A DNA stretch of 64,000 nucleotides from Burkholderiaceae bacterium 16 (GTDB lineage Bacteria > Pseudomonadota > Gammaproteobacteria > Burkholderiales > Burkholderiaceae), in NCBI GenBank assembly GCA_000955785.1, contig JYOD01000041.1:55021-119020 (forward strand). The letters run 5' to 3'. The number at the start of each line of letters is the position of its first letter. Position 1 is the stretch's first letter. Under the pieces are notes generated by a model, which saw nothing but the letters and a program-made list of their open reading frames with translations, was not told the DNA's origin and did no database searches. This document shows positions 9,221 to 21,387 of this stretch, piece after piece. The translations under genes and the position numbers were made by a program.

Positions 9221-10093
9221 TTAACTGGCAATTGTTTCATGACGGATGGCCCACCAGATCTTGAGGGCATCCACGGTTTGCGCTACATCATGCACGCGCA
9301 CGATATACGCACCCCGCTCCGCCGCGCACACCGCCGCGGCCAGGCTGGCGGCGACGCGTTCCTGCGGCGGGCGGCCGCCCAGAATCGTGCCTAGCGTCGA
9401 CTTCCGTGACAACCCCACTAGTAGGGGCAATCCTTCCACGGCGAGTTGCGGCAACTGGCCCAGCAAGCGCAGATTATGATCCGGCGTCTTGCCGAAGCCA
9501 AAACCCGGATCCAGCGTGATGCGGGCATCGTCGATGCCCGCATCACGCAGCACGCCGATGCGCTCCCGCAGGAAGTCGGCCACGTCGCGTACCACGTCCT
9601 CGTACTGTGGGTGCTCCTGCATGGTTTGCGGATCGCGTTGCATGTGCATCACGCACAACGCGGCCTGCCCAGCATCCGCCCCGCTCACCGCCTCGACCGC
9701 ACCGGGTATGCGGAAGCCCCAGATGTCATTGATCAGGTCGGCGCCGGCGGCCAGCGCGGCGCGCATGACTTCCGGCTTGTAGGTATCGATCGACAAGGCC
9801 CGGCCACAGTCGCGCAGCGCCTCGACCAGCGGCAACACGCGCTCCAGCTCCTGCTCCAGCGGCAGCGCCGCCGATCCTGGCCGGCTCGACTCGCCGCCGA
9901 TATCGATGATGTCCACGTCTTCGGCAATCATGCGTTCGGCATGCCGCAACGCGGCATCGCGGCCGGCATGCTGGCCACCATCGGAAAAGGAATCCGGGGT
10001 GACGTTGAGAATACCCATCACCAGGGGTCGGCGGTCACGCGCGAATCGGTAGCGGCCGCATTGGAAATACGAATCAGTTGAGATCGACGACAA
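9221..10093 (-). CDS. folP: Dihydropteroate synthase FolP
   Basis: Condenses 6-hydroxymethyl-dihydropterin diphosphate with p-aminobenzoate in folate synthesis and is the sulfonamide target. Motifs are MGILNVTPDSFSDGG, DIGGESSRPGS, LDPGFGFGKT, GLSRKS and the C-terminal VRVHDV. The start is uncertain. The frame is open up to a GTG at 10168, but that codon lies in the loop of the ftsH terminator hairpin, so I prefer the TTG at 10093, which leaves about 23 residues before MGILNV. It lies 87 bp upstream of glmM. Confidence 0.93.
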   Translation of the reverse strand: MSSISTDSYFQCGRYRFARDRRPLVMGILNVTPDSFSDGGQHAGRDAALRHAERMIAEDVDIIDIGGESSRPGSAALPLEQELERVLPLVEALRDCGRALSIDTYKPEVMRAALAAGADLINDIWGFRIPGAVEAVSGADAGQAALCVMHMQRDPQTMQEHPQYEDVVRDVADFLRERIGVLRDAGIDDARITLDPGFGFGKTPDHNLRLLGQLPQLAVEGLPLLVGLSRKSTLGTILGGRPPQERVAASLAAAVCAAERGAYIVRVHDVAQTVDALKIWWAIRHETIAS

Positions 10094-10148
10094 GATACGA
10101 GAGCGAGAGACGATAAAAGAAACCTGGCGGCGCAATATGCGGCGCCAG

Positions 10149-10181
10149 AAAAGCAAAAGCCGGCGCACAAGGCGCCGGCTT
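10149..10181 (-). terminator. Intrinsic terminator after ftsH
   Basis: Leftward strand: AAGCCGGCGC (complement of 10172-10181), a 5-base loop, GCGCCGGCTT (complement of 10157-10166), then TTGCTTTT. The stem is perfect over ten pairs. It lies ~87 bases past the ftsH stop and just before folP. Confidence 0.88.
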
Positions 10182-10267
10182 CAGGCTTGGTGAACAAACG
10201 CTACAGTCACCACTACGGCACCAGGGCTACTGGTCCGCCGGCGTCGTTGCCGCGCCGGCTATGCCGC

Positions 10268-12157
10268 TCAGGCCGTGGCGGGTGCGTTGGCGGGGGCCAC
10301 CGGCGAACCGCCCGACGGGGTGTTGCCACCACCGTTCTGGCTGGAGGCACCACGCGGCGGCCGCGGCGGCTTGCCTGCCATGATGTCGTTGACCTGGTCC
10401 GCGTCGATGGTTTCCCACTCCATCAGGGCCGCGGTCATTGCCTCGACCTTGTCGCGGTTTTCCTCGAGCAGTCGCTTAGCCAGGCTGTACTGTTCGTCGA
10501 CGATGCGGCGGATTTCCGCGTCGACCTTGACCTGGGTGGCTTCCGACACCGTCTTGGACGACATCTTGCCGAACATGCCATCCTGCTCGGTATCCACATA
10601 CACCATGGTACCCAGCGTATCGCTCATGCCGAAGCGGGTGACCATGTCGCGGGCCGTCTTGGTGGCACGCTCGAAGTCGTTGGAAGCACCGGTGCTCATG
10701 GCGTTGAGGAAGACCTCTTCCGCCGCGCGGCCGCCAAACAGGATGGCGATCTCGTCGAGCATGTTGTCCTTGTACTTCGAGTACTTGTCGTGCTCAGGCA
10801 ATTGCCAGGTCACGCCCAGCGCCCAGCCGCGCGGCATGATGGTGACCTTGTGCACCGGATCCGCCTTCGGCAGCAGCTTTGCCACCACCGCATGGCCGGA
10901 CTCGTGGTACGCGGTAGCACGGCGTTCCTCTTCGCGCATGACCGTGGACTTGCGCTCCGGACCCATGTAGATCTTGTCCTTGGCGTCCTCGAAGTCCTGC
11001 ATGTCGACCACGCGCTTGCTGCGGCGGGCGGCGAACAGTGCGGCTTCATTGACCAGGTTGGCCAGATCGGCGCCCGAGAAGCCCGGGGTACCGCGTGCGA
11101 TTACCGAGGCGTCGACGTCGTTGCCAATCGGCACCTTGCGCATATGGACCTTGAGGATCTGCTCGCGGCCGCGGATGTCGGGCAGGCCGACGTACACCTG
11201 GCGGTCGAAACGGCCCGGGCGCAGCAGCGCCTTGTCCAGCACGTCCGAACGGTTGGTGGCGGCGATCACGATCACACCGGAGTTGGCCTCGAAGCCGTCC
11301 ATCTCGACCAGCATCTGGTTCAGGGTCTGCTCGCGCTCGTCGTTGCCGCCGCCCATGCCGGCGCCGCGGTGACGGCCGACCGCATCGATTTCGTCAATGA
11401 AGACGATGCAGGGAGCCTGCTTCTTGGCGTTCTCGAACATGTCGCGCACACGGGCCGCGCCCACGCCGACGAACATTTCAACGAAGTCCGAACCGGAGAT
11501 GCTGAAGAACGGCACCTTGGCTTCGCCTGCGATCGCGCGCGCCAGCAGCGTCTTGCCGGTGCCCGGAGGGCCGACCAGCAGCACGCCGCGCGGGATACGG
11601 CCGCCCAGCTTCTGGAATTTCTGCGGATCCTTGAGGAAGTCCACCAGCTCGACCACTTCTTCCTTGGATTCATCGCAACCGGCGACGTCCTGGAAGGTGA
11701 CCGCGTTCTGGTTTTCATCGATCAGGCGCGCGCGCGACTTGCCGAAGGAGAAGGCGCCGCCTTTGCCGCCGCCCTGCATCTGCCGCATCATGTAGAACCA
11801 GAACACGATGATCAGCAGGGTGGGCCCGAGGTAGTACAGGGCCTGCACCAGCATGTTGGGTTCGTCGTCAGCCTTGCCGGTCACCTGAACGCCGTACTTC
11901 ATCAGGTCGCCGACCATCCAGATGTCGCCCGGCGAGATGATGGTGTACTTCTGCCCTTCCTTGGGCGTCACCACCAGATTACGGCCTTGCACGTCGACCC
12001 GGCCCACCTTGCCGGCCTTGGCATCATCCATGAACTGCGAATAGGTGACGCCTTCCTGCGTGCGGGGCTTGTCGAACTGCTTGAAGACGGTAAACAACAC
12101 CAGCGCGATCACGAGCCAGATTGCCGCCTTTTGAAACAGGTTGTTATTCAAGGCCAA
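10268..12157 (-). CDS. ftsH: ATP-dependent zinc metalloprotease FtsH
   Basis: Hexameric inner-membrane AAA+ protease that degrades misfolded membrane proteins and regulators. The 629 residues show a first membrane helix (~10-25), a periplasmic domain, a second helix (~104-123), Walker A GPPGTGKT (196-203), the pore loop [10 protein letters not shown] (~229), Walker [13 protein letters not shown], the second-region-of-homology motif [10 protein letters not shown], and the zinc site HESGH (418-422). The C-terminal tail after ~residue 600 is rich in Gly, Pro and Ala. It lies downstream of rlmE in the conserved order rlmE-ftsH-folP-glmM. Confidence 0.98.
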   Translation of the reverse strand: MALNNNLFQKAAIWLVIALVLFTVFKQFDKPRTQEGVTYSQFMDDAKAGKVGRVDVQGRNLVVTPKEGQKYTIISPGDIWMVGDLMKYGVQVTGKADDEPNMLVQALYYLGPTLLIIVFWFYMMRQMQGGGKGGAFSFGKSRARLIDENQNAVTFQDVAGCDESKEEVVELVDFLKDPQKFQKLGGRIPRGVLLVGPPGTGKTLLARAIAGEAKVPFFSISGSDFVEMFVGVGAARVRDMFENAKKQAPCIVFIDEIDAVGRHRGAGMGGGNDEREQTLNQMLVEMDGFEANSGVIVIAATNRSDVLDKALLRPGRFDRQVYVGLPDIRGREQILKVHMRKVPIGNDVDASVIARGTPGFSGADLANLVNEAALFAARRSKRVVDMQDFEDAKDKIYMGPERKSTVMREEERRATAYHESGHAVVAKLLPKADPVHKVTIMPRGWALGVTWQLPEHDKYSKYKDNMLDEIAILFGGRAAEEVFLNAMSTGASNDFERATKTARDMVTRFGMSDTLGTMVYVDTEQDGMFGKMSSKTVSEATQVKVDAEIRRIVDEQYSLAKRLLEENRDKVEAMTAALMEWETIDADQVNDIMAGKPPRPPRGASSQNGGGNTPSGGSPVAPANAPATA

Positions 12158-12254
12158 ACTCCTTTACGAACGCCTTGCCAACGGGATAGCTGCATTGTAA
12201 TGCAGCGCCCGGTGTCGGGGGAAAAAGCAAATTGATCGAAGCGATAGGCTCGCT

Positions 12255-12920
12255 TCACCCCGCCGACTTGAGGTAACGCCCAAGAATGAAGGTCTCTGAA
12301 GACTTGTCGCGCGACGCCTTGGGCTTGCGTTTGGCGACCACCTTGAACTGGCGCTTGAACTTCTCCACGATCTGGCTGTAACCGCTGCCATGGAAACACT
12401 TTACCAGCAATGAGCCCTCCGGCTTCAGATGCGCCTGGGCAAATTCCAGCGCCAGGTCGCACAAGTAATCGATACGGGCAGCATCGGCAAAGGCTACACC
12501 TGATAAATTGGGGGCCATGTCCGACAATACAAGGTCGATCTTTGCACCGCCGGACGCCTGGAGCACGATTTCCTCCAGCTGTCGGAAAACGTCCTCCTCG
12601 CGGAAGTCACCCTGGATGAATGTGACGTCGGCGACTGCCTCCATGGGCAGCAGGTCGATGGCGATCACCGCACCGTCGATGCCGCCGTCCTTGGCGCGCG
12701 GCGAAGCCGCCAGCTTGTTGCGGGCGTACTGGCTCCAGCTGCCGGGGGCGGCGCCCAGGTCGACAATGACCTGGCCGGGACGGATCAGCTTGTCCTGCTC
12801 GTCGATCTCCTTCAGCTTATACGCTGCGCGGGCCCGATAGCCCTCGCGCTGCGCCATTTTGACGTAGGGGTCGTTGATATGGTCGTGCAACCACGCCTGA
12901 TTGAATTTGTTCTTGGCCAT
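12255..12920 (-). CDS. rlmE: 23S rRNA 2'-O-ribose methyltransferase RlmE (FtsJ/RrmJ)
   Basis: Methylates the ribose of U2552 in 23S rRNA (E. coli numbering) late in 50S assembly. The start [14 protein letters not shown] at 12920 gives 221 residues. The SAM-binding motif is [12 protein letters not shown]. The catalytic K-D-K-E tetrad is visible as the Lys in AAYKLKEID, the Asp in LSDMAPN, the Lys in LLVKCFHG and the Glu in SSETFILG. It is divergent from yhbY, as in many beta- and gammaproteobacteria. Confidence 0.96.
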   Translation of the reverse strand: MAKNKFNQAWLHDHINDPYVKMAQREGYRARAAYKLKEIDEQDKLIRPGQVIVDLGAAPGSWSQYARNKLAASPRAKDGGIDGAVIAIDLLPMEAVADVTFIQGDFREEDVFRQLEEIVLQASGGAKIDLVLSDMAPNLSGVAFADAARIDYLCDLALEFAQAHLKPEGSLLVKCFHGSGYSQIVEKFKRQFKVVAKRKPKASRDKSSETFILGRYLKSAG

Positions 12921-13114
12921 TCCGGAGACATCTGTTTGAAAAAAACGCCGCCGACCCGCGGTCGACCGTGCGTTTTTCACTCGTTTTGCTGATTTTGCAG
13001 CCTGACCGTGCCAGTTTGACGGATAATACGCGCCGATTCGCTTTTTCGGCACTTCAGTGCCTTGGTTTGCGCACCACTTGCGCGCCCATTTGCGCCCTCG
13101 CCTGCGCTTTACTT

Positions 13115-13612
13115 ATGCCCGCTCTTCAACTCATTCCCGCCCAGCGCTCCGAACTCCGCTCACGTGCCCATGGCCTCAACCCGGTCGTGATGATCGGCGG
13201 CGAGGGCCTGACCCGGCCCGTCCTGGCCGAAATCGACCGCAGTCTGGCATCTCACGACCTGATCAAGATCCGCGTGTTCGGCGACGACCGCGAAAGCCGC
13301 ATCGCCATGTACGAAGCCATTTGCGAGGATCTCAGCGCCGCCCCGATCCAGCATATCGGCAAGCTGCTGGTGGTATGGCGCCCGGGTCCGGCCGTCCTGA
13401 AGGAAAATCGTCCGCAGGAACTGGGCCGCCTGGCCCCGCGTGGCGGCGCCGCGCCGCGCACCGTGACCGTCAGGAAGCCGAGCGCCGCGCCCAATCGCCG
13501 CCCCAAGCGCTCGCAAGTGACGGTGCTGGGCAATGAGCGCGTCACCGCTGGCGGCAACGTCAAGCGTGCGCGTGCCCGTCCGACCAGCCAGAAGAAGAAA
13601 GCGCTCGACTGA
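13115..13612 (+). CDS. yhbY: Ribosome assembly RNA-binding protein YhbY (CRM domain)
   Basis: Small CRM-domain RNA-binding protein associated with pre-50S particles. The start MPALQLIPAQRSELRS at 13115 begins the domain directly, and the longer upstream reading is not protein-like. Motifs are PVVMIGGEGLTRPVLAEID, HDLIKIRVFGDDR and HIGKLLVVWRP. At 165 residues it is much longer than the ~97 of E. coli YhbY because of a basic Pro/Arg/Lys tail after ~residue 100, a feature common in this order that probably adds RNA affinity. It is divergent from rlmE. Confidence 0.92.
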   Translation: MPALQLIPAQRSELRSRAHGLNPVVMIGGEGLTRPVLAEIDRSLASHDLIKIRVFGDDRESRIAMYEAICEDLSAAPIQHIGKLLVVWRPGPAVLKENRPQELGRLAPRGGAAPRTVTVRKPSAAPNRRPKRSQVTVLGNERVTAGGNVKRARARPTSQKKKALD

Positions 13613-13698
13613 GCGACTGGCCGGCGCCTCCTGACGCGCGCCGGCTAGATATCGGCGGCCCCGCACGCGGGGTCCGCCACACTCCTTGCCCGCCTGCC

Positions 13699-14202
13699 CT
13701 ACTCGCCCGCCGAACGCGGCGCCGCCGCGCGCCACACCAGGACCAGCGCAAGCAGGCTGTGCGCTAGGTAGAACACGCTGGACACACCATGCAGTATGCC
13801 GAACTGCCCCTTATAGGGGGATTCGGACACGCCCACGCCCAGCGCCGTCGCCTTGTCCTTCAGGTTCTCCATGAAGGGCTGGATGCCGAAATATCCCACC
13901 AGCACGCAAAGCAGCATGCCCAGCACCAGCCAGCGCAGCCCCCGGTATCGCCTCGCGCCACGGCGGATCATCAGGTTGCACAGCGCCAGCTGCAGCACGC
14001 CGACCACCACGCCAAGGATGGCCTCGGTCCGGAACAGCTGCCCGGCAATCAGGCCGGCGGTCTCCCGGCTGGGCAGCACCGAAAACAGCGTCGGGGCCAC
14101 CATGTAGCCCACGGTCCACAGGCTGCCGGCCCAGACAACGGTCAGCAGGAGAAAGATCCGATGTGGCAGCGGCGGCAGGCTCGAGTAGGAGGAGGAGAAC
14201 AC
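13699..14202 (-). CDS. DUF4149-family integral membrane protein
   Basis: Hydrophobic protein of ~167 residues with four predicted membrane segments: IFLLLTVVWAGSLWTVGYMV near the start, one around TEAILGVVVGVLQLALCNL, one in GLRWLVLGMLLCVLVG, and one near the C-terminus in SSVFYLAHSLLALVLVW. The arrangement and the position next to greA match the DUF4149 family, whose function is unknown. A GTG start at 14202 is preferred, 11 bases after the greA stop, so the two genes are probably cotranscribed. The exact start is uncertain. Confidence 0.8.
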   Translation of the reverse strand: MFSSSYSSLPPLPHRIFLLLTVVWAGSLWTVGYMVAPTLFSVLPSRETAGLIAGQLFRTEAILGVVVGVLQLALCNLMIRRGARRYRGLRWLVLGMLLCVLVGYFGIQPFMENLKDKATALGVGVSESPYKGQFGILHGVSSVFYLAHSLLALVLVWRAAAPRSAGE

Positions 14203-14212
14203 GCAGCCCCGT

Positions 14213-14689
14213 TCAGACGTAGCGAACCGTGATGACTTCGTACTCGCGCTCGCCGCCAGGGGCCAGCACGATCGCCACATCGCCCTCGAACTTGCCGATC
14301 AGCGCGCGCGCGATAGGCGAGCTGACCGAGATCTTGCCGCTGTCGAGGTCGGCCTCGTCGTCGCCGACGATCTGGTAGCTCACGGGCTTGCCCGACTCCA
14401 GGTCTTCCAGGTCCACGGTGGCGCCAAACACGATGCGGCCATCGGTATCGAGCTGGGTCGGATCGATGACCTGCGCGGTCGACAGCTTGGACTCCACCTC
14501 CAGGATGCGGCCTTCGATAAAGGCCTGCTTTTCCTTGGCGGCGTCGTATTCGGCGTTTTCGGACAGGTCACCCTGCGCGCGCGCTTCGGAAATGGCATTG
14601 ATCACCGCGGGACGTTCGACGGCCTTCAGGCGCTGCAGTTCCTCTTTAAGCAGCGCGGCGCCGCGCTTTGTAATCGGAATCGTGCTCAT
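14213..14689 (-). CDS. greA: Transcription elongation factor GreA
   Basis: Rescues backtracked RNA polymerase by stimulating cleavage of the nascent transcript. With the start MSTIPITKRGAALL at 14689 the protein is 158 residues, exactly typical. The N-terminal coiled coil carries LSENAEYDAAKEKQAFIE with the acidic tip needed for cleavage, and the C-terminal FKBP-like domain holds ISVSSPIARALIGK. It follows carB in the same direction; the carB-greA pairing is common in proteobacteria. Confidence 0.97.
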   Translation of the reverse strand: MSTIPITKRGAALLKEELQRLKAVERPAVINAISEARAQGDLSENAEYDAAKEKQAFIEGRILEVESKLSTAQVIDPTQLDTDGRIVFGATVDLEDLESGKPVSYQIVGDDEADLDSGKISVSSPIARALIGKFEGDVAIVLAPGGEREYEVITVRYV

Positions 14690-14866
14690 GTCTTCGTTCT
14701 GCAAAAAAATGAGCCGCAGCGGAGCTGGAGCCATGCACCGGCATCGCTGCCCGGGGCACTTCCGCTCAACCGCGGCCTTTCAGGTTGTCAGGTTGGATCG
14801 ACCCATTGCCCGGACGCTTGCCCGGTCGGCGGATCGACGGTATTGCCGTTAGTTTAGGCCATGACG

Positions 14867-14891
14867 GCTGCCCGCAGCAACTGCGGGCAGC
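14867..14891 (-). terminator. Hairpin downstream of carB, no T-run
   Basis: GCTGCCCGCA pairs with TGCGGGCAGC around a 5-base loop, starting 23 bases past the carB stop. No T-run follows on the leftward strand, so it may stabilise the carB 3' end or act with Rho rather than terminate alone. Confidence 0.5.
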
Positions 14892-14913
14892 CCCAGGGGG
14901 CCCAAAGGGGCCG

Positions 14914-18162
<3,249 letters not shown>

Positions 18163-18227
18163 TGCACGCTCTCATTATTGGCCGGCCCCCACGTTCGCGC
18201 GGACCGCACCGGATATCAGGATTCGAT

Positions 18228-18908
18228 TCAGTTCAGGGTGGCCGTCGCCAGCTTGGCGCCGAAGCCGATGAACATGGCGCCCACACCGCTCGCCATGCCC
18301 GCCGACAGGCGTCGTCGGCGGCGAAACGCCTCGGCCAGCCTGGCGCCCACGAAGATGATCGCGGTCAGGTAGGCGAAGCTGCACAACTGGCACACCAGCC
18401 CCAGCGCGACAAAGGACAGCGCCGGATAGCCGAACTGCGGATCGACGAACTGGATGAAGAAGGAGATGAAGAACAGGATGGCCTTGGGGTTGAGCAGGCT
18501 CACCACCAGCGCCTTGCGGAACGGGCTGACGGCACGGTCCACAGGCATCTCGCCCTGTGCCGACGCCCCGCCATCGCTGCCGCGGCTGGACCAGCCGCGC
18601 ACGGCACCGCGCAGCATCTGGAAACCGATCCAGCCGAGGTAAGCGGCACCGATGTACTTCACCACGTAGAACAGGCCCGGGCAGGCCTTCAGCAGCGAGG
18701 CCACCCCCGCCGCCGACAGCACCATCAGGATGGCGTCGCCCAGGAACACCCCGCAGGCGCCCTTGTAGCCTTCGCGCACGCCACGCTGCGCGGCGACGGA
18801 AAGCACATACATCGAGTTCGGGCCCGGCAGCAGCACGATAAAAATCGTGCCGAGCACAAAGGTCCAGAAATCGGTAATGCCCAGCGCGGTATGCATGAAG
18901 GCGTTCAT
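18228..18908 (-). CDS. LysE/RhtB-family amino acid exporter (LeuE-like)
   Basis: Inner-membrane exporter of the LysE/RhtB superfamily, 226 residues with about six membrane segments. The N-terminal FIVLLPGPNSMYVLSVAAQRG is the family signature and is closest to leucine exporter LeuE. A charged, Ser/Gly-rich loop (~105-130) separates the two halves. It sits between carA and carB in the same direction with ~60-bp gaps on each side, so it is very likely part of the car operon. Substrate is not determined by sequence; arginine-pathway or branched-chain amino acids are possible. Confidence 0.88.
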   Translation of the reverse strand: MNAFMHTALGITDFWTFVLGTIFIVLLPGPNSMYVLSVAAQRGVREGYKGACGVFLGDAILMVLSAAGVASLLKACPGLFYVVKYIGAAYLGWIGFQMLRGAVRGWSSRGSDGGASAQGEMPVDRAVSPFRKALVVSLLNPKAILFFISFFIQFVDPQFGYPALSFVALGLVCQLCSFAYLTAIIFVGARLAEAFRRRRRLSAGMASGVGAMFIGFGAKLATATLN

Positions 18909-18969
18909 GGGATCGTCCTGCGGTCTGCCTGTCTACTAATCTTCTCGTCTTGTCTTCTTCGCTGCGCGC

Positions 18970-20106
18970 TTACTGGCGTGCGTCCGCCATCATCTTGGTG
19001 AAGCGGTCGAACAGGTAAGCCACGTCGTTCGGGCCCGGCGAGGCTTCCGGATGGCCCTGGAAGCAGAAGGCGGGCTTGTCGGTCAGCGCGAAACCTTGCA
19101 GCGAACCGTCGAACAGCGACACGTGAGTGGTGCGCACGTTGGCAGGCAGGGTATCGGCGTCCACCGCGAAACCGTGGTTCTGCGAGGTGATCACCACACG
19201 GCCGTCCTCCAGGTCCTTCACCGGATGGTTCGCGCCATGATGGCCGAACTTCATCTTCAGCGTCTTGGCGCCAACTGCCAGCGCCATGATTTGGTGCCCC
19301 AGGCAAATGCCGAAGGTGGGGATGCCACGCTCGATGAACTCGCGGGTAGCGCGGATCGCGTAGTCGCAAGGCTCGGGGTCGCCGGGGCCGTTCGACAGGA
19401 AGATGCCATCCGGGTTGAGCGCCAGCGCGTCGGCGGCGCTGGCTTGCGCCGGCAGCACGGTCACCTTGCAGCCGCGTTCGGCCAGCATGCGCAGGATGTT
19501 GAACTTGACGCCGTAGTCAAAAGCCACCACGTGGAAGCGCGGCGACGCCAGCTTGCCGTAGCCGGTGCCCAGCGCCCATTCGGTCTGGTTCCACTCGTAC
19601 GGTTCCTTGACCGAAACCACCTTGGCCAGGTCCATGCCGGCCAGGCCGGGGAAGGAGCGCGCCAGGTCGATGGCCTTCTGCACATTGTCCTCGCCAGCCA
19701 GGATGCAGCCGTTCTGGGCACCCTTCTCGCGCAGGATACGGGTCAGCTTGCGGGTATCGATGCCGGCGATCGCCACCACCTTTTCCTGCTTCAGGTAATG
19801 GCCGAGGGAATGTTCCTTGCGGAAGTTGGAGGCCAGAAGCGGCAGATCCTTGATGATCAGGCCGGCGGCATGGACTTTCGTGGCTTCGACATCCTCAGTA
19901 TTGACCCCGACATTGCCGATATGCGGATACGTCAGCGTGACGATCTGCCGGGAATAGCTGGGGTCGGTGAGGATTTCCTGGTAACCGGTCAGAGCGGTGT
20001 TGAACACCACTTCGCCGATGGTATGGCCGGAAGCGCCAATGGAATAGCCACGAAAGACCGTGCCGTCTGCAAGCGCGAGAATGGCGGACGGAAAAGACGG
20101 TAACAC
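18970..20106 (-). CDS. carA: Carbamoyl-phosphate synthase small subunit CarA
   Basis: Glutamine amidotransferase subunit that supplies ammonia to CarB. The 378-residue protein has the CPSase N-terminal domain ([32 protein letters not shown]) and a class I amidotransferase domain with the nucleophile Cys in FGICLGHQ and the His/Glu pair in [11 protein letters not shown]. The start is GTG at 20106, preceded by AGGAG. It is the first gene of the carA-exporter-carB run, with a good promoter ~230 bases upstream. Confidence 0.97.
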   Translation of the reverse strand: MLPSFPSAILALADGTVFRGYSIGASGHTIGEVVFNTALTGYQEILTDPSYSRQIVTLTYPHIGNVGVNTEDVEATKVHAAGLIIKDLPLLASNFRKEHSLGHYLKQEKVVAIAGIDTRKLTRILREKGAQNGCILAGEDNVQKAIDLARSFPGLAGMDLAKVVSVKEPYEWNQTEWALGTGYGKLASPRFHVVAFDYGVKFNILRMLAERGCKVTVLPAQASAADALALNPDGIFLSNGPGDPEPCDYAIRATREFIERGIPTFGICLGHQIMALAVGAKTLKMKFGHHGANHPVKDLEDGRVVITSQNHGFAVDADTLPANVRTTHVSLFDGSLQGFALTDKPAFCFQGHPEASPGPNDVAYLFDRFTKMMADARQ

Positions 20107-20338
20107 GGGTAGGCTCCTGCTGGATTCACCCCGTGACCGACCTGCTCAACGCCTCTTGCCCCGTTGTCCGGCGGGGCGACAGGCAGCGTGATGGACGCGA
20201 TGCTTGTCGCCGGGGCCGTTCGCCTGGTGCTCGATACGCCACACAAATTAATGCGGCGGAGCCAAGGCGAAATGGGGGCGGCGGAAGGTGGAATTCGGTA
20301 GGCGCTAGGGTGAGGGGTTCTGAAAGCGAAACTTTTGG

Positions 20339-20367
20339 ATTATACCCCGCGCCACCCATTTTCTCAA
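20339..20367 (-). promoter_or_regulatory. Sigma70 promoter of carA
   Basis: On the leftward strand TTGAGA (20362-20367) is followed after exactly 17 bases by a perfect TATAAT (20339-20344). Transcription would start near 20332 and give a leader of about 225 bases before carA. That leader has GC-rich segments but no pyrimidine-attenuator pattern that I can identify. Apart from this promoter, the 337-bp stretch 20107-20443 shows nothing gene-like. Confidence 0.85.
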
Positions 20368-20443
20368 GTTATCAAGGACTTGCGGACGCAGTAGGGCCGC
20401 TGCGCGCGCCCGCCGGCAGGTCGGAACGCCCGGCCGGCACCGC

Positions 20444-20854
20444 TCACTCGCTGGCAGGCACCACCGCCGTCACCTCGATCTCCACCTTGGCGCGGGCCTC
20501 CACCAGATCGGCGACCTCGACCGCCGTCATGGCCGGGAAGTGACGTCCGATGGTGGCCCGGTAATGCTCGCCGATGGCGCGGTAGGCTGCGACATATTCC
20601 ACCTTGTCCTTCACATACCAGGTCATGCGCACGATGTGATCGGGACGCGCTCCGCCCGCGGCCAGCACCGCCACGATGTTGCGCAGCGCCTGGCCGACCT
20701 GCTCGGCAAAGTCGTCGGTTTCGAACTCGCACTGGCCGTTCCAGCCGATCTGGCCTCCGACGAAGAGCAGGCGGCTGCCCACCTGCATCTCGGTCATGAT
20801 GCCGTTCGAATAGCCGCGCGGCGCGGCCCAGTCTGGTGGCTGGAGAATCTTCAT
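20444..20854 (-). CDS. Rid-family (YjgF/YER057c) protein lacking the catalytic arginine
   Basis: 136-residue Rid-fold protein; the start MKILQPPDWAAPRGYS at 20854 matches the family. Motifs LLFVGGQIGWNG and AKVEIEVTAVVP are typical. In imine-deaminating RidA an Arg occupies the site before the V-E-V motif (ARSCVEVARLP in E. coli). Here that segment reads FPAMTAVEVADL, with Met109 in place of the Arg, as in Rid subfamilies not shown to deaminate 2-aminoacrylate. It is the last gene of an aromatic acyl-CoA operon, so it probably acts on an enamine or ketone intermediate or binds one; this is inference. Confidence 0.85.
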   Translation of the reverse strand: MKILQPPDWAAPRGYSNGIMTEMQVGSRLLFVGGQIGWNGQCEFETDDFAEQVGQALRNIVAVLAAGGARPDHIVRMTWYVKDKVEYVAAYRAIGEHYRATIGRHFPAMTAVEVADLVEARAKVEIEVTAVVPASE

Positions 20855-20946
20855 GGTCGGTCTTCCGTAATCAGTGATTGGGATCTGGTTGGTTCGCACC
20901 ACGCCTCGGACGGGCGCATGGGTGCAGGATGTCAGGCGGCGCGCGC

Positions 20947-21387
20947 TTACCGCGCCGCGGCTTCTTGCCCCGGCGCCAGGAAGCGCTCCATGCCGGCGCG
21001 GACCTCCGGCGGCAGCGCGCGCGGCATCATTTCGCCGGTATCGACGCACACCAGGCGCTGGGCGATCTCCACGCGGAGGTCCGCGCCAGGCCCGACGAAG
21101 CGCACCTGCAAAGAGAAACTGGTGCGCCCCAGCCGCGTCACACGCAGCTCCTGCGTCAGCAATTCGCCCAGCCGGCTGGGCGCCACGAAGCGGCAGGATA
21201 CTTCCGCCGTCGGCACGCCGGCCTGTGCCGCGCCATGCATCGCGTCGAAGGACCAGCCGAGTGCCTCCCGGAACCAGTCCTCGACCAGGTCGTTAAGCAT
21301 CTCGAAGTAGCGCGGGAAGAACACGATGCCGGCGGCGTCGCAGTCCTTGAAGCGCACCCGCACGGTGTTGGTGAACACTTCGCTCAC
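20947..21387 (-). CDS. 4-hydroxybenzoyl-CoA-type (hotdog) thioesterase
   Basis: Acyl-CoA thioesterase of the 4HBT/YbgC hotdog family, 146 residues from a GTG start that overlaps the ligase stop as GTGA. The active-site region is [23 protein letters not shown], which corresponds to the VRWGDTDAAGVVYF motif of the family with the catalytic Asp. Its place at the end of the CoA-ligase operon suggests it frees CoA from dead-end or product thioesters. Confidence 0.87.
   Translation of the reverse strand: MSEVFTNTVRVRFKDCDAAGIVFFPRYFEMLNDLVEDWFREALGWSFDAMHGAAQAGVPTAEVSCRFVAPSRLGELLTQELRVTRLGRTSFSLQVRFVGPGADLRVEIAQRLVCVDTGEMMPRALPPEVRAGMERFLAPGQEAAAR

Noticed and set aside
10187..12235. Long rightward open frame opposite ftsH
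   Set aside because: Antisense shadow of ftsH; composition is unlike a real protein.
20107..20338. Pyrimidine- or arginine-responsive attenuator in the carA leader
   Set aside because: The leader is long enough, but I found no terminator hairpin with a T-run and no obvious leader peptide.
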